Of a stretch of 64,000 bases of DNA, positions 36,661 through 49,319 are shown in pieces (position 1 is the first letter of the stretch; the number at the start of each line of letters is the position of its first letter). A program made the translations under genes and the position numbers. The notes below the pieces were generated by a model that worked only from the letters and a program-made list of their open reading frames with translations, ran no database searches and had not been told where the DNA came from. Source of the DNA: Eucalyptus grandis (Eukaryota > Streptophyta > Magnoliopsida > Myrtales > Myrtaceae); contig NC_052622.1 in NCBI RefSeq assembly GCF_016545825.1, forward strand, positions 8,189,001 through 8,253,000, given 5' to 3'.

Positions 36661-37530
36661 CGCTATCTTCCAACAAAGATTAGCAAAAGAAAAAGGAAAA
36701 CAATGATTATTTGAGTAAAAGTAAATGATAAATCTCATTTTATACCAGGATATGTTCCAATACTTGAGTTGATTAATTTCATCCAATGTAAGCAAATCTG
36801 TTCGCCCATGTGCATTAAATGAAGGCTCTCTCCAGCTTAGCAACCAAGGCCAAAGCTACTATCATTGAGGTGTATTTTTGAAGCACAAAATTTGTGTTCT
36901 TAGATTAAATCACAAATTAATCAACTGATGCTTTATGAGTTAATTAATGGTAGAGTAGATGGAAGTGGGAAGCCATGAGATGAGAGTCATAAAAGTTATA
37001 GTAGATTAGTTTATCGCAATTTAATCATTCAAACCAATTTGACATAGATTCCAAATTATTCATCGAACCATATGATGAAAAAAGCTAACTTTCCCCCTAA
37101 ATCAAACAATTTCTTAAAAGGAAAAAATTCGATAACTTCATGATCTCGATTGTTCTTAATTTGAAAATAGGTACATGTGTTTTCCAAAGCATGACCATTT
37201 TCTGGATTATTCCTGTTGCTCTTGAGGTTATTATGTTTCTATCCTAATAAAGCTAAAATATCCACGTTCATCGTCTTTTGTCCCATTTGTGATTTCCCCT
37301 ATTCTTATTTAAGTATTTAATTATTTTGGCTCGATTTCTGCATTTTGCTTCTTATCGAAGAGAAGAAAGAAGGGGCTTCAATCGGGTGGAGGCAATTAGG
37401 TTGGGCCACCTCCGTACTCGTGCAAGAGCCCACCCGAGCTTGTTCAGGCAGTGACTCCTCGCCAGATTAGATTACGCCAAGTGGCTAGCCTCCCGCCGAC
37501 CACATGGAAGCGGGACGTTGCGCATGATGG
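36661..37530 (+). repeat. Block P (inverted copy at 55985-56835)
   Basis: Read against the reverse complement of 55985-56835, matching stretches continue through the whole block. An example is the GC-richer part near 37405-37520 with GCAATTAGG, AAGAGCCCACC and GTGGCTAGCC in the same order. It has no open frame of note. Together with the ANK and B/C copies it defines an inverted segmental duplication. Confidence 0.8.
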
Positions 37531-38639
37531 CGTAATTTATTATACGGACTTTAATGCACTTTTTAATTATTTAATTTTTACGATGTAATCTAAATCTTTT
37601 TATAAAATTCCAATTTAATTGTTTCGATTCATTTTAGTTTGAAAAGTTTTACATGGCAATCCTGTCATAGTCGGCGGGCCTCCATGACATGGCCGGTGGC
37701 CCAACGTCTAGGGTGGACAAATTTACTCGACGTCATTCTGAGTAAATTTTCTGAATTTTCTATTTTTTTTTCATTTTTCTTTGCGATGAATCATCTCCTT
37801 CTTCCTATCTTCACGGTTCATCATCTGCTTAATTTTTTGCTTCGATAGTTCATCACCCTGCTCTATTTGCCGTTCAGGTCAACGGCTCCCAATTCACAGC
37901 AAGCTAAGGATCTTAAGCTCCGCCGCGTCGTCAAACTCGAGTTCAAGATCTGGAGGGCTTGACTTATGTTGCGGCAACGAAATCTGGAGGGCTTGAGCTC
38001 CGTCGCGACATTGAGCTGGAGCCCCAAGTCTGATGGCTTGGACCGTCAATTCAGACAGTGTTGCGTCTTAGCTATTCGCGTTCTCTCTGTAATGAGACTT
38101 GTAGAGTTCTGCAAAAGAGTGAATATTCGATTCCGCCGCCATGAAGATGTGTTCACATCATTCTATCAAACCTGCAGTCCGGGATGAACTTGATGGGTGT
38201 TCTAAGACCACAACTTTTGTGCATATAAACGATTGACGAATCGACTTCTTAATCTGGCTTCGGAGGGATAGTGAAAGGAACCTGCTCGTAGTCCAATGAA
38301 ACACTAAATCGAATGGCCTGAACATGCTTTTCATATGTGTTGCTATTTTGTGATGATAGGGGTCGTATTATGTGTTCCATCGAATTAACATGGGCAATTG
38401 TCACCAAATTTCTATGCATATAAATGAGTTTGGTGTTTGGTTCATGTTGATGTATAATCTAGGGAGTGGAGGACGTTGAAATCTAGTCAGGACAGAGCTA
38501 AAAAGGAGTTGCAATACGTAACTCTAGGAGAGGGGAAATTGTAGAAAAGTGACTAGATATGTAGTTCTCCTCCTCCGACCTCTGTTTTTACTTCAATGTT
38601 GTTCGGTATTGACTTGTCAAATGGAACTCTAATGTTATC
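37531..38639. other. Spacer without recognised gene
   Basis: Mixed composition. A plus frame at 37966-38187 (73 codons) and its neighbourhood contain a repeated CTGGAGGGCTTGA phrase but no known motif. Confidence 0.4.
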
Positions 38640-38960
38640 TTTGATAGTTTTGCCTAATGTAGGTCTCCAGTAAACATGCTTCCCAACAAGGTGTTTACCG
38701 TCTCAACCCAAAAATGCCTAGGGATTTTCTATTTCTTGCAAGGTCCTATTTTTCCTCTCAACAACACCATTTTGTTACGGTGTATAAGGAGATTGTGCTC
38801 CATGTACTCATCACAAAATGATTTAAAGTCATGATTGCTTCTAATGCATGAAATGCCAAGCCCATTCTCATTTTGGACTTTCTTAGCAAGCTTAGTAAGC
38901 TTAGCAAATGCATGCAAAGCATTATTCTTATGAGGTAGGGGAAAAAAACACCCAAGCAAA
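38640..38960 (-). pseudogene. Copia integrase fragment
   Basis: The minus strand reads KKVQNENGLGISCIRSNHD, then FKSFCDEYMEHN, HRNKMVLLRGKIGPCKK and, after a stop, IPRHFWVETVNT. This is the integrase core of Ty1/Copia (IRSDHG, QQNGVVERKNR, FWAEAV positions) with decayed catalytic surroundings, including loss of the DHG and ERKN consensus. Non-functional. Confidence 0.88.
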
Positions 38961-39066
38961 TCTAGAATGACTTTATAACATGTTCATACATTTTTCTTAT
39001 GCAAGCAATCTCAAAGTGGAAATATAAACCTGCTTATAGATTAGATCTTTTGCTTAAGATTATGTT

Positions 39067-40103
39067 AAAGATATTTAGGAAATCTACTTGATTATGAATA
39101 TTTCTTAGGATTATGTGATATCTCTTTTGATTGTATATATCTTGATTGATATATGTTATCTTTGATAGTCTCTCATAAAACATATAAATAGGCTATAATA
39201 CCCTTTATTATGACATATCGAATCATATAGAAATTCATCAAATCTATCTTCCGCATTATTATTCTCAACTTGGTATCGAGTCTCATTTCCTAAGTCAACT
39301 TGGTGCACTCAGTGCACCTCACACACCTAGAAATTTCTTTCTGCTTTATACCCAATGCACCCCTAATAAAACAAATCCATCCCGCCCTCGACAATGTTCA
39401 CCAAAATGCCCCAATTCTCATCGAGTAGGCACCATGGCGGTTGTGTTATGATGTTTGTAATGCGTTGCCAAGTCGAGCTTTTTTTTTATATTTTTTTTTT
39501 TTTCTATAGAGGCATTTTTCAATGCCGAAAGATGTGTCTTTGCACAATAACTTTTGCTTATCAAGGCTTGGCTTATTCCGCTTGCTGTAACCAAGCCATT
39601 TGTATTGTCCACGTTTAAGTTACCATCTTGATAGTAAAGTTAGCCACATAGGGTGCATCCCAATAACTATTTTCCCAGTTACTTGTATAGGCCGCTTGAT
39701 GCTACGACTCTAGTTATAGACTACATCACTTAGTTGTTGTTTTGCAAGCTAGCCGCATCAGTGCCTTACTGTTTTCCCTTAGATTCTCACCGCTTACCAC
39801 TCTTAGACTAGTACCGGATGCGGCCTCATCCGCTATGTCTCAGCAATAGGACATTGTTTGAACTTGCATTCAAACTCAAGTTGACATCTTCAATATACCT
39901 TGAGATATTTAGGAAGTCTACTTGATTATGAATATTTCTTAGGATTATGCGATATCTCCTTTGATTGTACATATCTTGACTAATATATGTTACATTTGAT
40001 AATCTCTCATAAAGCCTATAAATAGGTTGATGTACTCTTCATTATAATATATCAATTTATATATAGAAATTCCTCAAATTTGTCTTCCGCATTATTATTC
40101 TCA
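39067..40103 (+). mobile_element. TRIM-like miniature LTR retrotransposon
   Basis: Two similar ~200-bp direct repeats lie at 39067-39267 and 39901-40103. They share GATATTTAGGAA, CTACTTGATTATGAATATT and the end ATTATTATTCTCA. Right after the first is TTGGTATCGAGTC, a Met-type primer site. The 630-bp interior has no gag or pol. This is the layout of terminal-repeat retrotransposons in miniature. The LTRs resemble degenerate Copia LTRs, so an internally deleted Copia is the alternative. I found no clear target duplication. Confidence 0.75.
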
Positions 40104-40775
40104 ACTGATTAAAAGAAATTACACATGTCATTCTCTAAAACCTACTTGTGTAATTAACTTTCTACACTGCTACTGTACTGAATAAAATTCTTCTGTTGGC
40201 TTTTGATACACTAATTGATCTATAAGTATAAACGTGCTATTCTATTTACTGTTTTACTCCGACAGAGGCGTCACAATATCTTGTTAATGAATTAACATTG
40301 TAATTCGTACACATAGTAACTGAAATATGAGTAATCTATAAATCATAAATCATTTCATTCATTCATATTGTGCTGTGGCTGCTCTTCTCTTTACAGAATT
40401 GAAAAGAAAAAATAATCATATGAAAAGGTCTCTGTTCTTGAAGTTTGACCTAGTTCAAGAGCCCAAAATGGAAGCTACCCCTTTTTAAATGGTAAAAGTC
40501 ATTATTTAGGCTTAATTTTTTTTTTTATAAGAAATCCAAAGTTTTGGCAGCTGAGTACTTAAGCCTTTTGTCAGACAGTGTGACTGTTAAATTGTGCTCG
40601 TCGTCAGCTGAAGAACAACGAATAAAGAAAGAATTACTGATAACTTAACGTCTTAATCATGCAAAAAAATGTAGTGATTTTATTTATTTTCAAATCCTTA
40701 TTTCAAGGATGTCACGTCCTTATATCTGAAGAAGGGCCATTAACTTAACTGAGATTATTTTATTATTTTTTGCCT

Positions 40776-40820
<45 letters not shown>

Positions 40821-40950
40821 TATGAGGATTAGTACCCAATTGACTATATTATTCTGAGGAATTTGATTCCTTTGAATACTCGATACACAAAACTTTAATT
40901 GATTGGAGTTTGAATTGCTGAAATTGTGATAACAATGAAGTCAAAATGTA
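40104..40950. other. Spacer with a TA microsatellite
   Basis: AT-rich DNA; (TA)n at about 40780-40812. No gene seen. Confidence 0.5.
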
Positions 40951-43900
40951 AAATATTGTGAGCTACTAACTATAATAACAAGAGCAGCATGAAGATTAGG
41001 TTGTGCGCATGCAGATGCAGTGTGAGACAGTTGTACATTCATATATTATATATACTTTCAGTATGTTTAACTTGAAGTTTACTTTTTCGAAACACAAATC
41101 TGTGCGTTTCTTGGGGAAGACGAAATCTAGATTTTAAAAAAGGCGAATTTGGTTTATTGTCGCCAGATTTGTCTAAGTTGGATTTATTTGATCGCTCAAA
41201 TTTTGGAGAAAAAGACGAAAATTGTTTCTTTTATGTGAGAGATTATGGGCAGTTGGGAATCGTAGTGTGTCGGGATCAACAGGGAATAAATAAAAATGGA
41301 TAGCTTAATGTAAAAAGCATATAGTTAGTTGGATCATTAAAAGATGATATTAGGGACTTTTGTAGAAATCTGATAAATTATAGTTGTGGATATATATATA
41401 GAGGATTTAACTCCAAATAGTCTCTCCAACTTTGTAGGATCACTGTCATATTGTTTCCAATAGTACTCATCTTCACACTTACATTAAGATTTGACCTAAA
41501 GTTAAAGCATGAAAATGTATAATCATAAGGTAAATAAGGGAAATGGAAAGATTCTTCTTATTTATGGTTCAAAGAGCCACCCCTATTCATTCGTTCATGA
41601 GACGCGGGTGGCTGTGGTGCATCAGGCGGGCGCCCAATGTTGAGGACAATAACTGGATCCTGAGGATGAAAATGAAACTTGCAATGGAAAGCAAGGGTAG
41701 GAAAAGCGACTCAAGATCGTGTCAACTAATTAAAGATGAAAGTGAATATTATTGCAATTGTGGGCTTAAAGACCACACTTCAATTGTGAATATCCACTTC
41801 AAAGCTTCAACCTTTCATATTGACTTTCTGATTTTCCGATTTTCCTCAAGCCATTCGATTTTCTCATTGCTAGTTGGTGATTTCTTTTGAAAGGTTATAT
41901 TCTTCTTTTTATGTTGTGGCTATCTTCTTATGTCATATTGTGTTGCAATTGACTTTTTTTTTTTTTTTATGTGGCAAGAAGAACTAGGGCTTTCATCACA
42001 ACAAAACATGCAAATAGCAATTGATAAGTTTCTGCGTATTAGTTTCCAAGATTAGAGCAGTTCGTGCAGAGCTAATGCGACCCATTTTTCGCTTTTAGCC
42101 GCAACAGTCCCTTTAGCACCGAACTATAATTTTTATCCTTTAAGTTTTCGTCTTCTCCAGCGCCTTCACTATGTCTGTAGTGTGAAAAAAGGACGAGAGA
42201 GAGAATGGGTGATCAATTCTCAGGAGGGCCATTTCCGGACCTAGAATTGGGAGCTGACCCTGTAACTCCCGATTCCAAAATTTTGGAATCGGGAATCAGC
42301 TGGCCGATTCCCAAACTGCCGATTATGGTTCCCATCCAATCTTGTTCCTGGGTTACCCGTGAACCGATAGAAGCATGTAGATCTAACTCAGTATTGGGTT
42401 TTAAATTTTGTCTTTATAAATATTCATTTAACTGTGTTTTTAGCTTTTATCTTTGTAATAGTAAAATTAGCTTGAAAATGACACTAGAAGTGCCATAACT
42501 TTTATACAACACTCTCTTTAGTGTCAAAACTTTTAAAGTGATCACTTAAATGTCATTCAAAAAAAAAAAAAAAAATTTACTTCAATATTTTCACCGATTT
42601 GAATTCCTGAAAATTTAGACAATGTATAAACAATGTAATCTTTTAATATAAATAGTTTGACATGGCTCACTAGCAAAGTGAACTCAACATTATTTGACCT
42701 AAACGACATCCTCTAACTCATGTTCGCCCCAAATTAACAAATTGGGAACAAGTTGAGTCTCTTCTTCTAACCCTAAACTCCTGTCCAAGGATTTGGAGTA
42801 AAATTACAATATGAAACTTACATTGGAGACAAAGAGCAGGAAATGCAACTCAAGGTTGTGTTAATCAATTGAAGATGAAGGTGAATATATATTATTCTAA
42901 TTTTGGGCTTAAAAGTCAAAGTATAAACAACACGTCAACTGCCGATATCCACTTCAAAGCTTCAACATTTTGTACCGACTTTCAGATTTTTCCACTTTTT
43001 CCTCATGCCATTCGATTTTCTCCTTACTAGTTGGTGAATTCTTTTGAAAAGTTATGTTCTCTTCAATTTTGTGGGTATCTTCTTAGTTGGTGATGCTTAA
43101 TTGTCAGATTGTGTCGCAATTGACTCTTTTATGTGGGAAGAAGAGAAATGAGGTTTTCATGACAACAAGACCTGCAAATAGCAATTCATAAATTTCTGTG
43201 TATTAATTTTCAGGATTAGAGTAATTCGTGTGGAGCTAATGCTACCCATTTTGTGCTTTTAGCTGTGATAGCCCCTCTAGCACGGAGCCATAATTTTATC
43301 CCTTTAAGCTCTTGCCTTGTCCCCCGCCTTCACTATTTCTGCAATGTGAAATGAGGATGAAAGTGGGGGGGAGGGTAAGGGTGATCAGTTCCCAAGTGGA
43401 CCAATTCTTGATTTAGAATCAGGAATTGACCCTTTAATTCTCGGATCCAAAATTTAAGAATTGGGAATCGAATTAGCCTATTCCAACCCGATTTCTGAGT
43501 TACCTATGAATCGATAGAAGCATACATATCTACTCAGTATTGATTTTTTTTTTTAAATTTTGGTCTATATAAATATTCATTTACCTGTGTTTTTAGCTTA
43601 TATCTCTATAGTAGAATAATTAGTGTAAAAAGGACAAGAGAAGTACCATAATTTTCATAAAACACGTTCTTTAATGTCAAAAGTTTTTGAGCAATCACTT
43701 ATATGTGAAAAAAATTACTTCAATACCATTGCTAATTAGAATTGTTGAAAATTCAGAAGAGGAAATTTTTTTTTTTTAAAGACGTGGTTCACTAGTAAAG
43801 TGAACTCAATATTATTTGACCTAAATGACGTCGTCTAACTCATGTTTACCTCAAATTGACAAATTGGGAACGCACTGAGTTTCTTCTTCTTACCCTAAAC

Positions 43901-45754
43901 TCGTATCCAAGGAATTAGGAGCAAAATTACCATATGAAACTTGCAATGGAGAACAAGAGTAGGAAAAATGACTCAAGATCATGTCAATCAATTGATGATG
44001 AAGGCGAATATTATTGCAATTGTGGTTATAAAAGTGAAAGCATAACACTTCAACTGTGGATACCCAAAGCTTTAACCTTTTACTGTGAAAAGTCATATTC
44101 TTTTTTTCAAATTTGTGGGCATCTTCTTTGTCCGTGATGCTCAATCGTCAGATTGTGTTGCAATTGATTCTTTTATGCGGGAAGAAGAGAACTAGGGTTT
44201 TCATGACAATAAAACCTGCAAATAGCAATACATAAGTTTCTGCATATTAGTTTTGAGGATTAGACCCGTTCGTGTGGAGCTAATGCGAACCATTTTATGC
44301 TTTTAGCCACGATAGTCCCTCTAGCACCGAACCATAATTTTTAGAATCAGGTTCCCAAGTGGGCCGATTCCTGATTTAGAATCAGGAACTGACCCTTTAA
44401 TTCTCGAATCCAAAATTTTAGAATTGGGAATCGAATTAGCCTATTCCAACCTGATTTCTGAGTTACCTATGAATTGACAGAAGCATACAGATCTACTTAG
44501 TATGGATTTTTTTTTAAATTTTTTTTTGTCTATATAAATATTCATTTACCTGTGTTTTTAGCTTATATCTCTATAGTAGAATAATTAGTGTAAAAAGGAC
44601 AAGAGAAATACCATAATTTTCACACAACACATTCTTTAATGTCAAAAGTTTTCGAGCAATCACTTATATGTGAAAAAAAATTACTTCAATACCATTGCCG
44701 ATTTGAATTGTTGAAAATTCAGATTAGGTAATTTTTTTAATATAAATAGTTTGACATGGTTCTAAATGACGTCATCTAACTCATGTTTACCTCAAATTGA
44801 CAAATTGGGAACGCACTCGAATCTCTTCTTCTTACCCTAAACTCGTATCCAAGGAATTAGGAGCAAAATTACCATATGAAACTTGCAATGGAGAACAAGA
44901 GTAGGAAAATGACTCAAGATCATGTCAATCAATTGATGATGAAGGTGAATATTATTGCAATTGTGGGCATAAAAGTGAAAGCATAGAGAACACTTCAACT
45001 GTGGATACCCAAAGCTTTAACCTTTTACTGTGAAAAGTCATATTCTTTTTTTCAATTTGTGGGCATCTTCTTTGTCCGTGATGCTCAATCGTCAGATTGT
45101 GTTGCAATTGATTTTTTTATGCGGGAAGAAGAGAACTACGGTTTTCATGACAATAAAACCTGCAAATAGCAATACATAAGTTTCTGCGTATTAGTTTCCA
45201 GGATTAGACCCGTTCGTGTGGAGCTAATGCGAACCATTTTATGCTTTTGGCCACGATAATCCCTCTTGCACCGAACCATAATTTGTTTTCCCTCTAAACT
45301 CTCGCCTTTTCCTACACCTACATTATGCCTGCAGTGTGAAAAAAAAGGAAGAGAGAGAGAGAGATCTTTATTTATAAGTGGCGTTGTTTTGTCAAGAAGA
45401 GCCAAACCATTGCCACGTTGAGCTGCCTTTTTTTTTTTTTTTTTTTTTCATATCATAAAAAAGCTACGTGAGAATCAATTTTTTTATTAAAAAGTCACTT
45501 GGGATGAATTGCCGGAATTTATCGCCGGAGGCAAATGATTATTTTGCTCTATCGATGCAGCACTCAAGTGATCGCTCGAAAATTTTTGGCACGAAGTGAG
45601 TGTTATACAAAAGTTATGATACTTCTAATGACATTTTCATTAGAAATTAAAACTTATTTAGAGTTGTATTGAGTTGATTTTCGTGTTTTTTTTTTTTTTC
45701 CTAATTTACAAATTTAATTAACAAAGTAAGAAACACAACAGCTTGAAAGGTTTA
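40951..45754 (+). repeat. Block B: four tandem units, direct copy of block A
   Basis: Unit starts (ATG) lie at 41672, 42811, 43934 and 44876, so there are four units with spacings of 1139, 1123 and 942 bases. Sequence from 40951 parallels that from base 1. B lacks the hAT-like insertion and the long ATT array of A. Homology stops at 45754, where a MULE-like element begins, and does not resume beyond it. Confidence 0.85.
41543..41890 (+). pseudogene. Chimeric ORF: ankyrin exon-1 scrap joined to tandem-unit ORF
   Basis: An open frame of 115 codons reads APNVEDNNWILRMK, closely similar to PDVDDKNWILRMK in ANK1 exon 1, and then passes straight into the unit frame MKLAMESKGRKSDSRSC...YYCNCGLK. 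It appears to be a rearrangement joint between an ankyrin gene and the tandem unit, shared by A and B. No evidence of expression. Confidence 0.45.
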
Positions 45755-47090
45755 GAGTGCGGGACACCTGGAGTGCCATAACTTGGCACGCCGGGACACT
45801 TAAGTGCCATAACTTTAAAATGGTACACTTAAGTGCCATCATCGGAGTAAAATGGGACACTTAAGTGCCACTCCGGCGAAAATCCGGCCAAATGGCTGAT
45901 GTGGCGACTTTCCGGCGAGCTGGGGTCCCAAACGGCGTCGTTTTGCACGCCGACGTGGCGGAGAAAATGCAAAAACGACGCCGTTTCGCGTCTACGTGTA
46001 AATAATAGTATATAAATTAATTAAATTAGATTTAAAATATTCAAAAAATTTAAAAAAAATAAGAAAAATTTTAAAAATTTTAAAAATTAAGAAAAAATTT
46101 AAAAATTAAGAAAAATTTAAAAATTAAGAAAAATTTAAAAATTAAGAAAATTTAAAAATTTTAAAAAATTAAGAAAAATTTTAAAAATGTTAAAATTTTT
46201 AAAATTTTAAAAAATAAGAAAAATTAAAAAAATTAAAAAAATTAAAAAAATTAAAAATTTTAAAAAATTTTAAAAATTTAAAAAATTTAAAAAATTTTAA
46301 AAAATTAAGAAAATTTTAAAAAATTTAAAAAATTAAGAAAATTTAATTTTTTTTAAATTAAGAAAATTTTAATTTTTTTTAATTTAAGAAAATTTTAAAA
46401 TTTTTTAAAAATTAAGAAAATTTTTAAAAAAATTAAAATTATAAAAATTATAAAAAAAGTGGGGAGTGGGAGGCCGAATGGGGCGGCTCCCTTGCCGCCA
46501 CCGCCGGCTCCCTCACCGCCGCCACCTCCGCCGCCGCCGCCTCCCCCCTTTTTTAATTTTTAAAATTTTTAAAATTTTCTTATTATTATTTTTTAAATTT
46601 TTAAAATTTTTTTAAATTAAAATTTTTTAAATTTTATTATTTTCTTAAATTTTTTTAAATTTTTTAAAATTAAAATTTTTAAAATTTTCTTATTTTTTAA
46701 AATTTTTAATTTTTTAAAATTAAAATTTTTAAAATTTTCTTTTTTAAAAATTTTTTAAAATTTTCTTATTTTTTAAATTTTTTTAATTTTTTTAAATTAA
46801 AATTTTTAAAATTTTCTTTTTAAAAAAAAGTTTTAAAATTTTTTAAAATTAAAACTTTTAATTTTTTTAATTTTTTTTTTTAATTTTTATGCGATTTGGA
46901 GCTCCATGAGCCACGTAGGCAAAAAATAATAATAAAATATTGCCACGTAGGATTTCCGGCAAGGGTCGCCGGAGGTGGCACTTAAGTGTCCCACTGAAAA
47001 AAAAAGTGGCACTTAAGTGTACCGTTTTGAAGTTATGGCACTTAAGTGTCGGCGTCTTGCCAAGTTATGGCACTTGTGGTGTACTTCGCC
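45755..47090. mobile_element. MULE-like element E4 at the end of block B
   Basis: Inverted ends share AGTGCCATAACTTGGCA and GACACTTAAGTGCCATAAC. Palindromes of the AAACGGCGTCGTTTT type occur at 45930 and 45972. Long ATTTT-rich arms surround a GC-rich island of CCGCCGC triplets (46465-46555). The flanks show no matching duplication, and the sequence to its right is not the expected continuation of block B, so a rearrangement took place here. Confidence 0.75.
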
Positions 47091-47278
47091 GTGGAATCTG
47101 GATTATCTTTGTTCGAATAGAACGCGTTTGGAGATTTCGACCGTGATGGACTTGAAATGATTAATATATAACTGATCACTTGTTGAGATAAGACTTAATT
47201 TCTTGAACTTTCAAAAATTTGCACAATGCTAAAAAATTCTAATAGCTGGCGTCATGCGGTGTACATGGTGCGTCCCAC

Positions 47279-47313
<35 letters not shown>

Positions 47314-49314
47314 CTAAAAAGAAAGGAAAATAAATTCGTTGATTTGAAAACTGCCGCATCATATGTTGGCTCAATAAACGCTGACAAAGCAGTTCACGTA
47401 AAAAAAAAAACTACATGATGTGATCATATAACGAAAGGAGAGAGATTAGTACTACAGGTTGTTGCGGCTTCATTGACAAAAATGTACTGTAGAAAAATTT
47501 TCTGTGTTCAATTATAGCCATGTTGGTGGACTTTTTTTAACTCTGATGAAAAGATTGAAAAAGAAAGTTAGATCATGTAGATATTCATCGTGTCAAATTT
47601 ACTGTTCAAATTCATCAACTTAGGGTGTGTTTGTTTCATAAAAAATATAACGTATTTGGAAAATGTTTTCCAGGAAAATGGTTAGTTTTCCTTTGTTTGA
47701 TGATACGTGACTGAAAGTATTTTATGATATTTGGATTGCATTTGAAAAATGATTGAATGGCATTTGACCTAACAATTGACAATAGTGTGCCTCTTACTTC
47801 CAAATTAATTTGTTGAGTCCATATTACTTAATAAACGGATTTTTATCGATCAGTTGAGTAAATCTAGAATTTGAACCTGCAAAATGAAATGGTAACCTAA
47901 ATTCATACACATTTTTTTTTTTTCTGAAAATGGACATGATTTCCGGTTACAAGGGCAACTCAAGTTGTTAAAGCCGTCAAGCAAGTTCATGTTTCTCAGG
48001 CACAATGTCCCATGCAGTACATGAGCTAAACATTTCATAGTTTAGTACTAATGTCTCTATCTTCCCATGACACATAAGGATAAATTGTGCCACAAAAGGG
48101 TACTTGGATAGCTACTACAACAAGAAATCAAAGAATATTATGCTACAAAAAGCGACCTGGATAGCTACTACAAGTTACCAAAGGTCCAATGTTTAGACAA
48201 TATCAAGAACAAACATTCAAAGTCTAATGCTTAGCTACTTGAATAGCTACTACAAGTAACCAAAGAACAAGTCTAATGTTCAGACAGTATCAAGAACAAA
48301 CATTGAAAGTCAGATGCTTGTCAATATCCACTTTCTCTTCTATTTAAGAAAACTTCGAGCCATAACTTCTTCAGCTTAACACTCTTGACAATGAATGCTT
48401 TTGCAACTCTCTCATTGTCCACTAGATAATAAAAGGCATGTGCAAGGGTAGCTTCATCAAAACCTTCAACCTCCATCACTTCTTTGTAGAGGACAAAATT
48501 AAAATTCAGTTATGTCTTCACCCATGTGAAAATTAACCACATCAAAAGACTGTTATTTGGCAAGAGTGATTAAGAATTTCTCTTGCATCCACCACAGACG
48601 CAGATCCAAGTACTCATTCTCATCTCAGACAAACTGACAATAATATAGCAGAAAAATCGCAAAAATGATTAAAAAGGTCAAGAGAATCTAAGTTCTTACC
48701 AACACTCGATCTAATATCAACTGTATCACCAGTTGCTCTAATTGCTCCTTTTTAAGATCAGAACCTGGAGAAGATACATAGCAGAAAAGATAACATGAAA
48801 GCAAAATTAAAGCTGGAAGAAGGGACAATCACAAAAGGAAGCTACAGACTCCTAGAGTGGCATTATCAAGCAAGAAAAACGGATTATTCAAAATAAATGG
48901 ATAGCATCTCATAAGAGGAGATTTATCAGCATTAGAACAAAAGGAAAACCCATTTACAGAAACCTATTCGTTTGTAGCTGATTGCCGAAATTGTTTGATT
49001 GATACCAAATAACATTGTCTCTAGAAAAGACCCAATACGAGCTTAATTGCTTTGTCCCATGCAAATGTATTTTTATCTATAATAACTAAGATTTAACTCG
49101 ATTCTTCTAGTATCTTTACACATATCTTATGTTATTTATCAATTTGACATGAGTCTCCCTGCTGCAATCTATATAGGATTGCCACAAATTTGGAGATAAT
49201 TGGGTACAAATAACATAGCCAGACTAATCTGCTTATTTGCTGTCTGAATATCATGTTAAACTAGAGGATGAAGACATCAAGTTTAAGGGCCAAAGAACTA
49301 CATTACAGGCTTTA
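47091..49314. other. Spacer with a CT microsatellite
   Basis: Mostly AT-rich. (CT)n lies at about 47282-47311. Tandem-like phrases with AGCTACTACAA recur near 48110-48260. Apart from the fragment at 48335-48505 nothing coding was recognised. Confidence 0.45.
48335..48505 (-). pseudogene. Unidentified coding fragment
   Basis: The minus strand is open for about 55 codons and reads EVEGFDEATLAHAFYYLV, then DNERVAKAFIVKS and KLKKLWLEVF. Similar wording occurs in C-terminal parts of plant Myb/SANT-like, transposon-associated proteins as far as I recall, but I am not sure. Possible further exon scraps lie at 48560-48780 with splice-like borders. No start or complete domain. Confidence 0.3.
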
Positions 49315-49319
49315 TACTG

